A DNA stretch of 64,000 nt from Candidatus Anaplasma sp. TIGMIC. Lineage in GTDB: Bacteria > Pseudomonadota > Alphaproteobacteria > Rickettsiales > Anaplasmataceae. The position numbers and the translations under genes were made by a program. Shown piece by piece: positions 19,706-29,836 of the stretch; position 1 is the first letter of the stretch, and every line of letters starts with the position of its first letter. Under the pieces are notes generated by a model. The model worked only from the letters and a program-made list of their open reading frames with translations. It did not search any database and was not told the origin of the DNA. The DNA is taken from the NCBI RefSeq assembly GCF_028204095.1, contig NZ_JAQLOH010000001.1, positions 21,459 to 85,458 on the forward strand. The letters run 5' to 3'.

Positions 19706-22103
19706 TTTTCACCCTTCGATGAAAAATAGGCAACCATACATTAGGGTCATTACCAACCTCTTCCAAAATATCGCGAAGCACAGCAACAGTCTCAGCCCTG
19801 CCCGACAAAACATTTATTGTGTCGTCAAGCCCTCTAAGATCTATCCTTGCCACCACAGCACTAACACCCTGCTTCACAAGAAAGAATCTAGTACCAGGAT
19901 CTGTAAATTTTATTAAAGAATACTCCCGTTCTGTTAGCATAAACACATCCCTGTAGGCACTGGTAGCCTTTAAGTTTGGCAAAAATATCTGCGTCGCGGT
20001 TTGCTGAACCAACGTATCACTGATCTGACTCTTGCTCGCGTCCTCCACACTCTGTGTAGCAAAGATAACAAAGGTGTTAAGCTTCCTGAGTACCTTAAGC
20101 CAGTCTTTAATTCTCGGAGCAAACACAGGATTGTCTATTAAAGCCCACGCTTCATCCAATACAATTACAGACGGTGTTCCATCCAGAGAAATGCTTATCT
20201 TGTGGAAAAGATATAACAACGTAGGAGCAAGTGCTACAGGATCCTTGAGTAGATTACCCATCTCAAAGCCAAAAACACGAGATTTTGTGAAATCTAGAAC
20301 ATCTTCCTCGTTGTCAAATAATGACGCATGAGATCCCTCTGAGTGCCACATCATCATGCGACTTGCTAACGTATCTTCGCCCCCTATACCCAAAAAAGGC
20401 ACAAGATTACGCAGCATCCTGTCTTCTTTCTTCAGCTTGAAATTTCCTACTATAGCGTCATCAATACGCAATACATCTTCGGGTGTTAATTTGTCAGAAA
20501 GCGTAGTAGCAAGTATCTTGAACCACTCCATAAGGAAAGTCCTATTGTCCGCAGTGTCATCAAGATGAAGTGGATTTAACCCGGTAACACCCCTGGGCTC
20601 AATTACAGAGTATACGCCGTTCAGCGCCCTTATAAATATTTCAGCACCGTGATCTTTGTCAAAGAAGAATATTCTCGGGGAAAACTTCATCGCTTGAACG
20701 CACAAAAAGTTCATCAGCACCGTTTTACCGGCACCTGTAGGGCCTATAATTGCCGTATGCCCTACGTCACGTATGTGAAAGCTGAAGAAAAACGGAGTCC
20801 CTGAAGTTGTATCAAAAACGGTCACAGCTTCGCCCCAGTGATTGCCAAATTTCTTGCCACTGGGATAATTGTGCTGGGACGCAAAACCCGCCATGTTGAG
20901 AGTGCTTATGACGGCCTTCCTAACAACATACGAAAAATTACCAGGCAGCTGCGCCCAAAATGCAGGCTCCAGATTCACCTTCTCTCTAACTGGGTACACA
21001 CCACAGTTAGACAATTCCGCCTCTACAAGTGAAAGAGCATTTTCCAAATTTTTCGGCGTTTTTTCTATACATAGAACCGTGAGATGGTGCAATCCAAACG
21101 CTATCTTACCACTTGTAGCATCATCCAGAGCTTTAGATATCTCATAGATCTGAGACACAGCCTTATCGGAAGACTGTATCATACGATTCTGCTGAATCTG
21201 CATTTTCGTGATCGCAGCCTGCCTATTAGTAAACTTAAAGGACTGCGTTATTATGAACTCGTACGGAAGCTGCAAGAACGCGTCCAACATACCGGCTGAT
21301 GTAGTCTGCCCATATTCTTTTAGGCTGATAATACCCGCATACCTCGACTCATCATACCCAACCACCTGCACAACCTTGCGCCCAAAATATAACCTGTGCA
21401 CAGGAAGTTGCCTGGAGATATCACCAAGGTTAACGGCCACATTGTGCACTGCACTACAGTTCACAATCTGTAGTAAAAATTCCATAATTTCAGAGAAGTT
21501 ACCAGCAGGCGTCTGCCTTATTCCAAGCTCTCTGGGCGCATAGTTGCGCAAGCTGGTAACTACACGATTGGTCACCTCTTCGAGATCCTCATAAGTGGCC
21601 CTCATGTCGTTTCTCCAGCCTTCTGTAGCCGCCTTTTTATTTATCTTCTTGAGTAAGTTCACAAACAGCTCCGTGCTTTTCTTACTCCCCTCCCTGACAA
21701 TCGTTATGTACAGCTCATTGACAAAAGACTGCTTGGTCTTATGCTTCTCTCGCCATTGTAGGTTGACCGAATCTGCAAACGCATTGGAAAACTGCTTACT
21801 GGCAAATCCTTCGGTAAATGCATTCCTCCTACGCCTTATTATGTGGAAATACAGACCAAACGAAGACGAGGACATACTGCGCAAAGTCTGGTTACGTATG
21901 GAGTTCTGTATAGTGAGATCTTCATCATCCGCAGTCTCAAACGCATATCCCGACAACTTGATAACCTTGAGCAGCGATCCGTCCTTGGTTATAAGAGTGG
22001 TGCTGTTCCAATGCCCATGATATGGAAGAAAGTGCGACTCATGACATTCCTTCTCAACGATCTTTCGTTTTTTCGTTGTCGCTATCCTTCCTATTTTTAG
22101 CAT
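19698..22103 (-). CDS. virB4: Type IV secretion ATPase VirB4
   Basis: 801 aa, the normal length for VirB4 (CagE/TrbE family), which powers assembly and transport of the T4SS at the inner membrane. Walker A is GPTGAGKT with the key Lys at residue 460. Walker B is VIVLDEAW with Asp650. The N-terminal CagE_TrbE_VirB domain precedes the ATPase half. The ATG at 22101-22103 immediately follows the virB3 TAG with no spacer, and its end overlaps virB6-1 by 8 bases. It is fully intact. Confidence 0.97.
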   Translation of the reverse strand: MLKIGRIATTKKRKIVEKECHESHFLPYHGHWNSTTLITKDGSLLKVIKLSGYAFETADDEDLTIQNSIRNQTLRSMSSSSFGLYFHIIRRRRNAFTEGFASKQFSNAFADSVNLQWREKHKTKQSFVNELYITIVREGSKKSTELFVNLLKKINKKAATEGWRNDMRATYEDLEEVTNRVVTSLRNYAPRELGIRQTPAGNFSEIMEFLLQIVNCSAVHNVAVNLGDISRQLPVHRLYFGRKVVQVVGYDESRYAGIISLKEYGQTTSAGMLDAFLQLPYEFIITQSFKFTNRQAAITKMQIQQNRMIQSSDKAVSQIYEISKALDDATSGKIAFGLHHLTVLCIEKTPKNLENALSLVEAELSNCGVYPVREKVNLEPAFWAQLPGNFSYVVRKAVISTLNMAGFASQHNYPSGKKFGNHWGEAVTVFDTTSGTPFFFSFHIRDVGHTAIIGPTGAGKTVLMNFLCVQAMKFSPRIFFFDKDHGAEIFIRALNGVYSVIEPRGVTGLNPLHLDDTADNRTFLMEWFKILATTLSDKLTPEDVLRIDDAIVGNFKLKKEDRMLRNLVPFLGIGGEDTLASRMMMWHSEGSHASLFDNEEDVLDFTKSRVFGFEMGNLLKDPVALAPTLLYLFHKISISLDGTPSVIVLDEAWALIDNPVFAPRIKDWLKVLRKLNTFVIFATQSVEDASKSQISDTLVQQTATQIFLPNLKATSAYRDVFMLTEREYSLIKFTDPGTRFFLVKQGVSAVVARIDLRGLDDTINVLSGRAETVAVLRDILEEVGNDPNVWLPIFHRRVKNA

Positions 22104-22397
22104 CTACATGACATCGTAAGAGTTGGCGTTGTGATAGAAGCGATTTAGACATCTGCTGCACTTCTGCATCTTTATGATGAACAAATCCATAAACAGAGGG
22201 TCTTTAGCAGATGCCGCAAATCCTAGCGCATGTATACCGGGCGCAAGTATAAACAACACCCTGAAGTCGTTGCTGTACATGAATATCATTACCGAAAGCA
22301 TGAGATTGGTAATCGCAAAAGTATAGCTAACCCCGAACAGCATAGTGGGCCTAGTCAACCCCTTGAATAGCTGATCTGCTTTCACGCTACCGGACAT
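22104..22397 (-). CDS. virB3: Type IV secretion protein VirB3
   Basis: 97-aa inner-membrane protein of the VirB3/TrbD family, with an N-terminal GLTRPTMLFGV motif followed by two close hydrophobic segments. VirB3 works with VirB4 and VirB6 in T4SS assembly. The ATG at 22397 is chosen; a GTG one codon upstream is an alternative. It lies between sodB (spacer about 90 bases) and virB4 (no spacer), the order known from Anaplasma and Ehrlichia. Confidence 0.93.
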   Translation of the reverse strand: MSGSVKADQLFKGLTRPTMLFGVSYTFAITNLMLSVMIFMYSNDFRVLFILAPGIHALGFAASAKDPLFMDLFIIKMQKCSRCLNRFYHNANSYDVM

Positions 22398-22440
22398 CAC
22401 TGAACCACACTTGGTACATGCAACTCTTGACAGACTCTAG

Positions 22441-22467
22441 CAACAAAAGGTTATCAAACTTTTAACC
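22441..22467 (-). terminator. Possible weak hairpin/attenuator between sodB and virB3
   Basis: Read on the minus strand, a 5-bp stem (22463-22467 pairing with 22449-22453) with a 9-nt AT-rich loop is followed by TTTT (22445-22448). The stem is short and the T-tract brief, so termination would be partial at best. It lies just after the sodB stop, where partial termination would give more sodB than virB transcript. Inference only. Confidence 0.28.
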
Positions 22468-22489
22468 GCTACAAAGCTACCTTGATGCC

Positions 22490-23110
22490 CTACAACGCAC
22501 CTATGCTCTCCAACCTCTGCAAGACAAAGTCCCAATTTAGCAAGTAATCTAGAAATACGTCAATGTATTGCTTCCTAACATTGAGATAGTCAAGATAATA
22601 AGCATGCTCCCACACATCCATGGTCACCAAAGGTACTTGCCCTGGCGTCAGTAGGGGCGAATCCGCATTGGGGGCATTGACAACACGCAACTTCTTTGAC
22701 TCCTGTTCGTATACAAGCCATACCCATCCACTGCCAAACTGCCCTAATCCGCTCGCGGTAAATGCGTTTCTGAACTCATCCATCCCGCCAAAGCTGACAT
22801 CTATGAGGCCAGACAACTTTTCTGGAGGGTTACCACCACCTCCACGCTTCATGGATTTCCAATAAAAATCATGATTCCATATCTGGGCAGCGTTATTAAA
22901 TATCGCCCTGCCAGCACTCCCATTTTTGTGCGACCGAACTACTATATCTTCCAAGCTCTCGTTGCCAAGACCTTCAAACTCAGTACCAGCAACAAGTTTG
23001 TTCAAGACATCCACATAAGTCCTGTGGTGCCCGTTATAGTGACGGTCTAACAATTTAGCAGAGATATGAGGCTCCAAGCCATCGTAAGGAAGACTGGCTA
23101 ATTCAAACAT
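22490..23110 (-). CDS. sodB: Iron/manganese-family superoxide dismutase
   Basis: 206-aa SOD that dismutates superoxide. The metal ligands can be recognised: His24 in the DRHYNGHH segment, the His in IWNHDFYW, and the Asp and His in MDVWEHAYYLDY. The N-terminal FELASLPY and the active-site GHHRTYV are typical of iron-type SodB. It is the first gene of the sodB-virB3-virB4-virB6 transcription unit in this family. Placing oxidative defence and secretion on one transcript is a known feature of Anaplasma and Ehrlichia. A 375-base divergent intergenic region separates it from pstA. Confidence 0.96.
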   Translation of the reverse strand: MFELASLPYDGLEPHISAKLLDRHYNGHHRTYVDVLNKLVAGTEFEGLGNESLEDIVVRSHKNGSAGRAIFNNAAQIWNHDFYWKSMKRGGGGNPPEKLSGLIDVSFGGMDEFRNAFTASGLGQFGSGWVWLVYEQESKKLRVVNAPNADSPLLTPGQVPLVTMDVWEHAYYLDYLNVRKQYIDVFLDYLLNWDFVLQRLESIGAL

Positions 23111-23485
23111 TCCTAAATCCCTCGCTGTGCAAACGTAAACTTATAACAATTATATTGTCAAAATGCAACAACTAAGCCCCTGAAGCCATCTAACCCCGCA
23201 TATGGCACTTACACTTATTTTCCATTTCTGGTAGAAAATATGCATCGCCTCTTGCTCAAGAAGTTGTAAGACACATTGCCACTGCACGTAGCAGTTCTTG
23301 CCCCACAGTATCGCATCTCATGCACGAGATCCGTGGCTATTTATACAATCTGGGCGCGAAGATGAATTCTTTTTCGCACAAAACTCTTTCTAATGACTTT
23401 CAAAGGATGTAGCATCTTTACCTGAGCGTGACTATCGGTACCTAGTGGTCTGTGGTTTCTCTTTTCGCTGTATTTTCGGAACATT
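23111..23485. promoter_or_regulatory. Divergent intergenic region between sodB-virB operon and pstA
   Basis: 375 bases between two divergent starts, which must hold both promoters. The side next to sodB is AT-rich and contains TTGACA (23156-23161, minus) and TATAAT (23149-23154, minus), but they overlap and cannot form one -35/-10 pair, so I do not define a promoter. A small inverted repeat (ATCTC/GAGAT, 23315-23330) lies nearer pstA. No tRNA or small gene is seen. Confidence 0.45.
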
Positions 23486-24727
23486 ATGGGAAAGAACTTG
23501 GCAATGTTGCTCAGGCAACACAGAAAAAGTGTGCGTGTCTTCTTAAGAAGTAAAAAAGACCGTTTCTTCGCCCTGCTTTCTTTGTCAGCGCTAGGCACTT
23601 CCGTCGGTATGCTTGTGCTTGTACTGTGCAGTATTGTTACAAATGGCTATAAGGCCTTAACCGTGACGAAAATTTTACTCCATGTGGAAAATACCGAACA
23701 CGTTAGAAAGGAAGGCTTTTATCTGAGAGAAGACTGCATAAAACTCATAAACAACGCACTGGACAAAGCTCTAGAAGATCACATTGACCTAGAAGACCCA
23801 GATGTGAAAAAAGCTGCTCGTAGCGTTATAAGCGATACAGCACATCACGATCTTGCGTGCTTCATCAGCAAGGGTTACAAACTCACTGACGGGCTTTGGC
23901 TCAATGCATCTACTGACTTCCTAAACAATGTAAAAAGCAACCCATTGTACTACGAAGTTCTGCGGACGTTGGACAAGCAACATCTGGTGAAGAGAGTCTT
24001 TAATCGCGCTTTATTCACGCGCTCTCACTCGAAAGTCCCTGAAAGTGCAGGTATTCTAGGTGCGCTAGTTGGGTCACTACTGACTATAACTGTCTGCCTT
24101 GCTATTGCTATTCCCCTGGGAATAATGACTGGCATATGCATGCAGGAGCTCCTGGCAAGCAGTAAAATCGCTTCCATAGTTGAAGTAAGCATAAACAATC
24201 TGTCTTCGGTACCGTCCATAATCTTCGGGGTACTGGGTCTTGTTGTGTATCTAAATATTTTTGGCGTTCCGCGATCTTCTTCGCTTGCGGGCGGCATAAC
24301 TTTGTCTGTAATGATTCTCCCTTACCTGATAGTAACAACTCGGCAGGCACTTGCGTCCGTACCAGACTCAGTGAAGCAGGCTGCTTTCTCCTTAGGGGCT
24401 ACAGATATACAAGTGATAATGCATCACTCCCTTCCTATGGCTCTGCCTTCGCTAGTTCAGGGCGTAATGGTAAGTGTTGCCAGAATAATAGGGGAATCTT
24501 CTCCATTGATTATGATAGGAATGGTGGCGTTTGTCATTGATCTACCCAAAACTTTCTTAGACCCTGCCAGCGTATTGCCAGTGCAGATCTACATATGGGC
24601 AAACAACTCAAGTGCTGAGTTCACAAAAATCTCCGCAATAGCGATCATCGCTCTTCTACTTATACTGCTAGTATTGAATATGATAGCCCATTTAATCAAA
24701 AAACGACTGGATCACTTTTCCTTCTAA
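23486..24727 (+). CDS. pstA: Phosphate ABC transporter permease PstA
   Basis: 413 aa: longer than enterobacterial PstA because of an N-terminal extension of the DUF3333 type usual in alphaproteobacteria. The extension has one membrane segment near residues 30-55 followed by a soluble loop to about 190. The C-terminal half is the MetI-like permease domain, with its cytoplasmic coupling loop around residues 290-310 (QAALSLGAT-type motif, here QAAFSLGATDIQV). With PstC, PstB and PstS it would import phosphate; those genes are not in the window. ATG start at 23486. Confidence 0.93.
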   Translation: MGKNLAMLLRQHRKSVRVFLRSKKDRFFALLSLSALGTSVGMLVLVLCSIVTNGYKALTVTKILLHVENTEHVRKEGFYLREDCIKLINNALDKALEDHIDLEDPDVKKAARSVISDTAHHDLACFISKGYKLTDGLWLNASTDFLNNVKSNPLYYEVLRTLDKQHLVKRVFNRALFTRSHSKVPESAGILGALVGSLLTITVCLAIAIPLGIMTGICMQELLASSKIASIVEVSINNLSSVPSIIFGVLGLVVYLNIFGVPRSSSLAGGITLSVMILPYLIVTTRQALASVPDSVKQAAFSLGATDIQVIMHHSLPMALPSLVQGVMVSVARIIGESSPLIMIGMVAFVIDLPKTFLDPASVLPVQIYIWANNSSAEFTKISAIAIIALLLILLVLNMIAHLIKKRLDHFSF

Positions 24728-25759
24728 GAGGTTACAAAGCATCACTGCTTGCAGTTCAATACGCGCCTAGTATGAGCATCTTCTACCACCGCTCCATATA
24801 AAGGGCTCGTTCTTTCCCACAGCTCTGATGCATCTCCACTTTAATGTCCACAAAACCCGGTTCAGGGTAATCACTACAACACACTCTGATATAATTTATC
24901 TGAGCCAATAGCCCCGCTAAAAGAAGCCACCAAGTGCTCTACCAATGCAACAACTCGTGGCTATTTGACTATACAATCCATCACCATGTTTAGTGAAACC
25001 TATACATGTAGCAACGCCTATCGGACGGACCGTTAAGGGCCTAGTATGATTATCGAAAAACACAATGCAAAAACCGCTTCCTAACGTAGACAATCCCTTG
25101 AGGTTTGTCTAAACAGGTTCAACGCGACGCTGCTTTGTCGTATGACCATAGAATTTATATCCACAAGGGCTTCACCCGGTAGATTTAGTAACCATACATG
25201 GCAGGTATCACCGGTAAGATCGCCCCTTCTACCGTGTTACCGATAACTCATGGAGATCTAATGCGTACACATTATCTATTCTGCGTTCGGTCTCGGTATA
25301 CGCTGCATAGAATCCTCAGGTGCCAGAATATCAACAGTACACATTTAAACCCAAACATTACTGAGAGTAATACTGCACGTAGCCCATGCAGCTGCTTAAG
25401 CATCAGGCCGAAGTATAACGGATAGGCAATATAAATTCCCTGTTGCCACATGGTAGCGCGTACTTCCGAATTCTAATTCGCATTTAACTAAAACGTGCAA
25501 GTATTGCTGCGCGTTGACACATTGAGATCTTCAGGGCCAAGGTATTAGATTTATACATGTCTACGCGGGAATGCTTTCACACTGCATAGGCACGTTTCTG
25601 CCAACAATTAGTCATTAGGTTTCGACACTACTTCAATGTGGCAAAGGGACTCTGAAAGGTCTGCAGTAGCCTAGATTGGGAATGCATAAACCACCAACTA
25701 GTAGTCTGCAACACCTTCTCCGTAAACACAAATAGCTACAACGAGGCAACATTGCAGAG
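24728..25759. other. 1.0 kb stretch without a recognisable gene
   Basis: No protein-like frame with a ribosome binding site and no RNA signature until the tRNA-Arg at its right end. Short open frames show no family motifs. Confidence 0.55.
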
Positions 25760-25834
25760 TGCACTCAGCAGGACTCGAACCTGCGACCTCTACCTCCGGA
25801 GGGTAGCGCTCTATCCTGACTGAGCTACGAGTGC
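25760..25834 (-). tRNA. tRNA-Arg(CCG)
   Basis: A 75-nt cloverleaf folds by eye. The 7-bp acceptor stem GCACTCG/TGAGTGC has one G-T pair. The D-arm stem is GCTC/GAGC. The anticodon stem CTACC/GGTAG encloses loop CTCCGGA, giving anticodon CCG, which reads CGG (Arg). The variable loop is AGGTC, and the T-arm GCAGG/CCTGC has loop TTCGAGT. The discriminator base is A and CCA is not encoded. Its first 10 nt overlap the end of lipA on the same strand: the lipA codons CAC TCG TAG are acceptor-stem bases. Confidence 0.95.
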
Positions 25835-26745
25835 ATAACGTTTTCTGCCGCAACAGGAGCTGAAGCAGCATGTAGTTGAGCGTTACGAAGAGCTTTTAGC
25901 CTAAGAAAATCATCTTCCGCGTGGTACGAAGACCTCGCCAACGGGCTAGAAGCCACCATGGAAAACCCCTTTGCATACGCCATACGCTTGTATTGCTCAA
26001 ATTCTTCAGGAGTTACATAACGATGCACATCTATATTAGCCTTGGTCGGCTGCAGATATTGTCCGATCACAATAAAGTCGACACCCGCGCACCTCAGGTC
26101 GTCCATAACCTGATACACTTCCTCTTTTTGCTCTCCAAGCCCAACCATTAACCCAGATTTGGTAAACACCCCCGGAGTCTTATCTTTGACCTGCCTCAAC
26201 AAGTACAGAGAGTTAAAGTACTTTGCCCTTGGCCTAACCCTCGCATACAGCCTGGGCACTGTTTCCAAATTGTGGTTGTACACATCCGGACGAGATGTGG
26301 CGATAATATCAACAGCACAGGGCTTATTTTGGAAGTCTGGAGTCAGTATTTCAACAGTAATTGTAGGGTCCCTCATCCTTATTTCACGAATACACTTCGC
26401 GAAGTGACTTGCCCCACCATCGGGAAGATCATCACGATCCACAGACGTTATAACAACGTGCTTCAGCCCCAATTTACTTATTGCAGCACCAACTCTCTCA
26501 GGCTCTTTGGGATCCAATGCTCGTGGTACACCAAGCTTTACATTACAGAAGGCACAAGCCCTTGTACAAACATCGCCCATGACCATGACCGTAGCGTGAC
26601 GTTTGTTCCAGCACTCGCCTATGTTTGGGCACGCAGCTTCCTCGCACACGGTATTGAGCTCGTAACGCTTGACTAACCCCCTGACCTCATCAAACACCTT
26701 ACCGCCCGGCATTTTAACTCTTAGCCAACTGGGCTTACTATCCAT
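25825..26745 (-). CDS. lipA: Lipoyl synthase
   Basis: 306-aa radical SAM enzyme that inserts two sulfurs into octanoyl groups on E2 subunits and GcvH. Both clusters are visible: the auxiliary cluster motif [12 protein letters not shown] near the N-terminus and the radical SAM motif CTRACAFC at about residues 61-68. The C-terminal RSSYHAE serine motif for the auxiliary cluster is also present. ATG at 26745. The stop codon lies inside the 5' acceptor strand of the downstream tRNA-Arg, so one RNA probably spans both and RNase P cleavage would remove the lipA stop codon. Confidence 0.96.
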   Translation of the reverse strand: MDSKPSWLRVKMPGGKVFDEVRGLVKRYELNTVCEEAACPNIGECWNKRHATVMVMGDVCTRACAFCNVKLGVPRALDPKEPERVGAAISKLGLKHVVITSVDRDDLPDGGASHFAKCIREIRMRDPTITVEILTPDFQNKPCAVDIIATSRPDVYNHNLETVPRLYARVRPRAKYFNSLYLLRQVKDKTPGVFTKSGLMVGLGEQKEEVYQVMDDLRCAGVDFIVIGQYLQPTKANIDVHRYVTPEEFEQYKRMAYAKGFSMVASSPLARSSYHAEDDFLRLKALRNAQLHAASAPVAAENVMHS

Positions 26746-28197
26746 AAACCAACACCATCAAATCCAGGGAATACAGAACCTTGCCAACCTACCACCGCAG
26801 CACGCATCCGGCTACAGCGTACAGCAAACCGGTGCACCAAAACGCCTTGCCTGTGATATATTAGCGATTTAGCACGCAATTGCAAAGTTTTACTCGTTTG
26901 GTTGATTTTACAATACATCGCCGCAGGCCCATCGTACCGGAAATTAATAACTTGCTGGGACATCTAAGAAAATTGGAAATAGTTCACGCATCACACGCCG
27001 TAATCAAAGCATCATGTGCAAAAACTGTATATTACAGACAACAGGGCTTATCTGCGCACCAGTAACGCACTGTAGATACGGACTGCCAAACAAATAATTT
27101 CATGGAATTCCGCACTCGCATTGGGTGACGCTCCACACAAGGCAGTATAAATAACATATGGAATGATAACTAGCGACAGTGAAGGAAAATTCCCAACACA
27201 TATCTGCGTGCCAGCGTCATATTGCCTATGGTAAGCTAAACATGCATGAAGCTCTGTTTTCTTACAATACATTACACCTCGTACAGAACTAGAAATGGTA
27301 TGGCATTTGACCGTAATATGTGACAAACCCATAATCGAAATTTTAAAACCGTGTGCCAGCGCCTCGCCAGCCACTGGGGAAGGATGTTGCACGGAACCTC
27401 ATGCACTTCATGTCTATGGTGCTGAGTTTTATGGAACATGAAGTAAACTCGGCATGGAATCCGCGGTGTGCGCTTTTAAAGCTTCACAGAACACACTATT
27501 AAATTAGCTGCACTAACGGGTACCTCAAGGTCATCAGATTAAAGCGCGGAAAGCTTGTAGTCCTCTTGACAAAGAGAGAAGAGAAACCAATCCATGAAAA
27601 ATCTCTTTTACGAAGTACAAGTGGCGCATAAAACGTCGAGTACACGGAACTCATGCAGAATAACAAAACCCATAGTAAGCTCACGCTCGCGCTCCTATAC
27701 CAATACAGAATCAATCCTTGAATTTATGCCTCAGCAGAAAAAAATGCGTTTTTCGATTACTTATCAGTCACAGCCACACTGACATAAAGCAGGCAAAATA
27801 CGGCTCTCATAGGCGTGTGTCACAGAACTACAAAAACTGTAATGCATCCGTCTCAATGAGCACTATACACACGCGCTACTTGGCCCAGATCACATTATAG
27901 AGAGCATGCCAAACATGCACCGCGTAGGTTCACGTACGTAACACATACGACAACACATCGCATAATATCACAAAACCTCTGTAAGCCCCGATGATAAACC
28001 ACTTGGAACTGGGTTGATGCAACGCTATGGTACACAGCGAAGTTTAAGACATATGCATACACTTACGCCCGTGGAAGCACAATGTACGAGTTACCACAAC
28101 AAGTCCACCGCCACAAACTGCATCCGGTAGCACATTTATACACTCGCACTCAGACCTATAATCCAGCCACTGTGGCGAAAGCTATTGCACTTAACCT
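26746..28197. other. 1.45 kb stretch without an intact gene
   Basis: Gene-poor. Apart from a possible decayed outer-membrane-protein relic at about 26880-27392 (minus), no frame shows recognisable motifs and no RNA gene was found. Confidence 0.5.
26880..27392 (-). pseudogene. Possible remnant of an Msp2/OMP-1 superfamily outer membrane protein gene
   Basis: Read on the minus strand across frameshifts, the conceptual protein weakly resembles the C-terminal half of the Anaplasma/Ehrlichia Msp2 (Surface_Ag_2) family. There is an IPYV segment followed by GAS, then in the next frame QISPVV followed by a His-containing stretch where the family has an ISPEVxxxAGxxxHRV pattern, then an LDVPAS-like segment. 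Stops and frameshifts separate the pieces, so it is broken if real. The resemblance is by eye only; chance similarity is quite possible. Confidence 0.25.
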
Positions 28198-29679
28198 CTA
28201 CCTAACCTGCTGAGCTGCCACTACTATCTGCTGCTCCGCAGCAACAACCGTAATACTCTCCAGCGTAGAACTAGGAACTGCTCCCCTGCCAGTATTTCTG
28301 CTATAAGTCTCCCGCTCACACTGTATACCACTGTACTGCGTAGACACAAATACAGATGAATACCCAAATTCTCGAGCACTGCACCTAATACCCTCAGCGC
28401 TCTCAAAAATAACGCTGCGTTCGCATCTCTCTTCCCTCATTCTACTATGCTCAAACTGAATGTGGGCTTGTCGATGAAATGTGGATGAAGGAACACCTTG
28501 ACCGGGAATGTGACAAGACTGAGTATCGCGACCTGCAACAGTCTCTTGGATCCTTGCACGATCCTGAGCCACTCCACGTGCCCTACCACCTGTTTGCCCA
28601 ACAGCCGCGTCTACTCCCCTTATAACTTGCATGGTGTTTTTCACAACTTCCTGCATCACCATAAGAACACCTGTTGCTACAGCGCTCACAGCCTGGTCAA
28701 GAATCGACATAATCCTTCCAGCAACCCTGTAACCAAAGTCACCGGCCATCCTCTGTGCGTGTGTAAGTAATATACTCTCCGAGAGCACCATTCTTTCATC
28801 CCATTTGGATGCCAGCGTGCCTATATTGAACAGGTCTGCAACGCATCTATCCATACTTGACTGGTAGCCATATACGCAGCTGGCTGCAATCTGCATACTG
28901 CCAACTTCTTGCATATTGCCACGTAGTGCTATATTCTCCACATCCATAAGATGCCCCATAGACGCGGAGTATGACATGCGAGGCTCAATCCCTACAACGC
29001 TGTGATATGCATTAAGTGTCAGTGTGGCGTGAGATAAAGAGTGCGCCACCAACATAAGAAAAAATTGATCCAGACTTTGAAACGACTTAGCGTTTTTCAG
29101 CTGCACCTGCAGTTTCATCAGTAACGAAAGCCTTTCCTGTAGGATCTTACGCACCTCGGGATCCTCTTCCCTTTCCAAGGCCTCCCTAAGCTCTTTAATC
29201 TGCTCCTCTAACAGTTGCCTCAAATTTAGTGACTCTTTGCTTGAAAGCAACTTTCTGAACATCGTTATCAGCGCTTCAAGAAGCAACCTCTTCTTGCGCC
29301 GATCTCTGGATGCAAAGGCCTTATGCCCACTTTCCGAAATGTCACAATAAACAAGTTTCTCGTAGCATTCGCCAAAGAATCTGAGCAACCTCTTCACTAA
29401 CGACTGCTTCAACTCTAGGCTATTTGCTCCAGTGAGACCAAGACCTAGTTCGGGTTCTGGGATCTCCGATGCGTCGCTGTGCTCTTTGTGCTCATCAAAG
29501 CCCTCAGAATACTCCTTCGCATCCGAAGATAGCGAACGCGCAAACTCCAAAAACTCCCTGGATAACTCACCGATAAACTCTTGAGCTTGCTGATCTTCAA
29601 TCCTTATCCTGGCACACGCCCTGATATCGCAATCAGCGTCACTGTATGCATCGGTATCATCGTTTAAACATTGTCGCAT
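28198..29679 (-). CDS. Hypothetical protein, acidic N-terminus and coiled coil
   Basis: 493 aa, ATG start, no family recognised. The N-terminus (to about residue 85) is acidic and Asp/Ser/Glu-rich. A charged helical region with strong coiled-coil character follows at about 145-205 (repeated LLEEQIKELREAL-type heptads). The centre is more ordinary, with some hydrophobic patches, and the last 130 residues are Arg/Ser/Gln-rich. There is no signal peptide and no convincing membrane segment. It lies 157 bases after the 1372-aa orphan on the same strand, so the two may be cotranscribed. Size, composition and lack of homology would suit a secreted effector, but nothing in the sequence proves this. 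Confidence 0.72.
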   Translation of the reverse strand: MRQCLNDDTDAYSDADCDIRACARIRIEDQQAQEFIGELSREFLEFARSLSSDAKEYSEGFDEHKEHSDASEIPEPELGLGLTGANSLELKQSLVKRLLRFFGECYEKLVYCDISESGHKAFASRDRRKKRLLLEALITMFRKLLSSKESLNLRQLLEEQIKELREALEREEDPEVRKILQERLSLLMKLQVQLKNAKSFQSLDQFFLMLVAHSLSHATLTLNAYHSVVGIEPRMSYSASMGHLMDVENIALRGNMQEVGSMQIAASCVYGYQSSMDRCVADLFNIGTLASKWDERMVLSESILLTHAQRMAGDFGYRVAGRIMSILDQAVSAVATGVLMVMQEVVKNTMQVIRGVDAAVGQTGGRARGVAQDRARIQETVAGRDTQSCHIPGQGVPSSTFHRQAHIQFEHSRMREERCERSVIFESAEGIRCSAREFGYSSVFVSTQYSGIQCERETYSRNTGRGAVPSSTLESITVVAAEQQIVVAAQQVR

Positions 29680-29836
29680 GTCGTTCGTACCAACATCAGA
29701 GCAAATTAGATAGGAAAAGCCTTAAATTGTAAATCTTCCCAGTAAAAAATCACATACCAGAACAATACACATAACGCCACTCACCCAAACGCAAGAAAAC
29801 ACATCCGAAGCCCACGGTGTCTGTATAGCCGTAAAG

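Noticed and set aside
23149..23161. TTGACA and TATAAT on the minus strand upstream of sodB
   Set aside because: The two hexamers are almost adjacent, so they cannot form a -35/-10 pair; no other good partner lies at 16-18 bases.
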